Positions 62,248 through 64,000 of a stretch of 64,000 nucleotides of DNA are shown one piece after another. Numbering within the stretch: position 1 is the stretch's first letter; each line of letters opens with the position of its first letter. Where the stretch lies: NCBI GenBank assembly GCA_003483885.1, contig DMXI01000092.1, positions 17,906 through 81,905 on the forward strand. The letters run 5' to 3'. The notes beneath the pieces were generated by a model. That model was not told the origin of the DNA. It saw nothing but the letters and a program-made list of their open reading frames with translations, and did not search any database. Position numbers and translations under genes: made by a program. This DNA comes from Microscillaceae bacterium (GTDB lineage Bacteria; Bacteroidota; Bacteroidia; Cytophagales; Microscillaceae).

Positions 62248-62979
62248 CTAATTGGCATTACTGATTTTACCACTTCCGGTAATACTTTGCGTAATGGTGG
62301 GACTACCCTTATAAGCCACATTGCCACTTCCTGAAATGGTGACATTCAAAGTTTGGCTGGCTTGTACTTCTACATTCCCAGAGCCTGTAAGGTTAACGGT
62401 AGTTTGTTCGCTGGCCAAACCAAAGTTTTGGTAATTACCCGATCCAGTTAAGCGTAGAGACTGTTTTTGTGTATTACCCGAGAGTATAATGTTACCTGAA
62501 CCTTCAAGACTACTCTTGATCTCAGTACTTTTTACGGTGGCCTTTAGGTTACCGCTGCCGCTGATGATCGCCTCCAGGTTAAGTGCATCCCAAGTGTTTT
62601 GGCCTTCTATATTGCCAGAACCAGCCAAGGTTACTTTGTTGATGGTGGGTGTTGTTACAAAGATGTTGATAGTAGAATTTCTAATACAATGATTGTCTTT
62701 GAATTCTATCCTTAATTCCTGATTAACGACAGTAAGGTTTAATAAAGCAATAAGATTAGCCTGGGCTTGAATGGTTACTTTTTGCTCGGTACCCTGAGTC
62801 ACAAATACATTGGCAGATGCACCAAGGTATACTTGTTGAATGGAACTATTAAAAGTGCGTTCTTCGGTAATGACATCGCCTGCGCCTTCAGTGCAATTTG
62901 TATCCTTAAATATTGAGGAGCAAGCATTGAGAAAGCAGATGGTCAACAGAGTGCCTAATAATTGTAAAGCATATTTCAT
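62248..62979 (-). CDS. GIN-domain (DUF2807) lipoprotein
   Basis: The 243-aa protein has a lipoprotein signal (LLTICFLNACSS) and a repetitive parallel-beta domain with many GSGN units (LAGSGNIEG, ISGSGNLKA, LEGSGNIIL, LTGSGNYQN, LTGSGNVEV, ISGSGNVAY), typical of the 'head GIN'/putative auto-transporter adhesin family. Such proteins form beta-helix-like blades; the function is unknown, perhaps surface adhesion. It stands alone between the racemase and methyltransferase genes. Confidence 0.87.
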   Translation of the reverse strand: MKYALQLLGTLLTICFLNACSSIFKDTNCTEGAGDVITEERTFNSSIQQVYLGASANVFVTQGTEQKVTIQAQANLIALLNLTVVNQELRIEFKDNHCIRNSTINIFVTTPTINKVTLAGSGNIEGQNTWDALNLEAIISGSGNLKATVKSTEIKSSLEGSGNIILSGNTQKQSLRLTGSGNYQNFGLASEQTTVNLTGSGNVEVQASQTLNVTISGSGNVAYKGSPTITQSITGSGKISNAN

Positions 62980-63105
62980 GGATATAGATTTTGATAAGAG
63001 ATTGACGTTATTTATTAGGCTAGACCAGTTTTTTAAAAAAGGGTTGCCTTCAGGCCATCAAAAACCTTCAGGCAAGATGACTTTAATGACTAGATTTTAT
63101 CAAAG

Positions 63106-63840
63106 TTATGACTTTTTGAGCGCTACAATGGCAAAGCGTTCATTGGTCTCTACTTCGGTATGTTCTATCGGTTCAAAATGTACTTCAAACCCTGCCTTTT
63201 GTAACAAATCCTGCCAGGTTTGTTTAGCAAATAAGCCGTATATCGCAGAATCGTGCGCTGTTTCTACTTTACCCTGAGCATCCTTCATAATGTATAAATA
63301 CTCTACCTCTACTAAGTTATCCTGAGGGTCTTGATCAGTCACCCATTCCAGATACCTTACACTTCCTTGAGGTGTATCATTACCGCCATGGTAGGTCTCA
63401 GGAGCGAATGTTTCTTGAAAATCATCAGGTACCAAAAGCAACATCCCCTGGGGATTCAAATGCTGATAAGCATTTTGAAAAACCTGGGCAAGGTCTTGTT
63501 CGGTAGTCATATAGCCAATGGCATCATGGATAAAAACCAGATCAAACTGTTGGTGCAGTTTGGCTGTACGCATGTCACCTTCATGATGAGGGCAGGTAGG
63601 GTTTATTTTTTTGCTGGCAGCCAGCATTTCTGCGGATTTATCTACCAAAGTCATTTCTACATGTTTTTTGAGATAAAATGCATTGTTACCCCCACCACTA
63701 CCCAACTCAAGAGTAGTTCTTACGTTGGACTTATACTGCTTGATAAGGTTCCAATATAGGGTGGCTTCTTCTTTGTACTCCTCTGGAGAAGACAAAACAT
63801 GCCACCAAGAGGCATATTTATGGTATAATTTCATGAGCAA
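63106..63840 (-). CDS. class I SAM-dependent methyltransferase
   Basis: The 244-aa protein has the Rossmann methyltransferase signature: motif I TLELGSGGGNNAFYL (about 41-55), a SAM-ribose acidic residue in TLVDKSAEM, motif II GDMRTAKLHQQFDLVFIHD, and later MLLLVPDD. The substrate is not predictable from the sequence. It has no visible operon partner. Confidence 0.88.
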   Translation of the reverse strand: MLMKLYHKYASWWHVLSSPEEYKEEATLYWNLIKQYKSNVRTTLELGSGGGNNAFYLKKHVEMTLVDKSAEMLAASKKINPTCPHHEGDMRTAKLHQQFDLVFIHDAIGYMTTEQDLAQVFQNAYQHLNPQGMLLLVPDDFQETFAPETYHGGNDTPQGSVRYLEWVTDQDPQDNLVEVEYLYIMKDAQGKVETAHDSAIYGLFAKQTWQDLLQKAGFEVHFEPIEHTEVETNERFAIVALKKS

Positions 63841-63963
63841 GTGTGGAATATCTTTTAAAATGAGTGTTTGAGTATTAAAAAATTACTATGTAAGGTTTAG
63901 TGAGAAAATATAATTTTAGATAAGGATATTTACAGTTTTTCGTTCGGATATGTGCAAAAAAAA

Positions 63964-63996
63964 AGCCCGTGTCAGTTAGATGACGCGGGTTTTTTG
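63964..63996. terminator. terminator at the right edge
   Basis: GCCCGTGTCA / TGACGCGGGT (10-base arms with one mismatch, 6-base loop) followed by T6 on the plus strand and A-run/T-run on the other. It may serve a gene beyond the window. Confidence 0.75.
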
Positions 63997-64000
63997 CTAT

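Noticed and set aside
1..64000. CRISPR arrays, tRNA, rRNA, integrases, prophage genes
   Set aside because: No regularly spaced repeats, cloverleaf-like sequences or recombinase motifs were seen on reading the window.

Overview
The window is a stretch of chromosome from a marine-type Bacteroidota bacterium, most likely order Cytophagales and Microscilla-like. I infer this from promoters of the Bacteroidota type (TAnnTTTG at -7, often with a TTG/TTTG -33 box), the lack of Shine-Dalgarno sequences, the many small lipoproteins with a LxAC-type lipobox, the DUF5723-like and PorT-like outer-membrane barrels, TPR-TM-HTH regulators, and WG-repeat and TPR-CHAT proteins. GC content is moderate to low. 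I see no tRNA, rRNA, CRISPR array, transposase or prophage. No database search was possible, so family names rest on motif recognition.

Layout. 0-19.6 kb is mixed housekeeping and envelope genes: a WG-repeat protein cut by the left edge, a TPR-CHAT protease-like protein, a LuxE-like acyl-protein synthetase, small lipoproteins, an M20 dipeptidase, Lgt, a two-domain amidase, gamma-glutamyltransferase, two lipocalin-like lipoproteins, an esterase-like protein, and a barrel/lipoprotein pair. 19.9-33 kb is a same-strand accessory cluster: three SPFH/flotillin-like proteins around a YqiJ/NfeD-like membrane protein with an Asp-Val repeat, then a stand-alone protein resembling the N-terminal domain of AAA ATPases of extracellular contractile injection systems (eCIS), a cargo-like HExxH protein, a small secreted protein, and a 1697-residue AAA+ protein of the 'DNA repair ATPase' type. 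33-37 kb holds small lipoprotein and TPR genes and an orphan histidine kinase; three of these genes share an unusual promoter.

37.2-48.9 kb is a ribosomal natural-product locus of the thiazole/oxazole-modified (TOMM) type: a kinase/degenerate-cyclase/ATPase/TPR fusion, a B12-radical-SAM maturase, an unrecognised 291-aa protein that may be the substrate, an E1-like/YcaO cyclodehydratase, a KamA-like radical SAM enzyme without a recognisable PLP-lysine motif, and an FHA-winged-helix regulator. The kinase and FHA protein suggest phosphorylation-controlled expression, perhaps through a palindrome overlapping the promoter of the maturase gene. 49-64 kb contains an FtsX-like permease, a TPR-TM-HTH regulator, a tandem pair of about 90 percent identical HEIGH metalloproteases, a membrane-anchored nuclease, an outer-membrane protein, a solitary EF-G gene behind a long structured leader with two terminators, and then a lipoprotein, a RibD/DHFR-like reductase, an AraC regulator with an Asp/Glu racemase, a GIN-domain lipoprotein and a methyltransferase.

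Across the window, two copies of a roughly 130-bp element with terminal inverted repeats (4567-4703 and 48949-49076) look like a non-autonomous mobile or structured repeat family.
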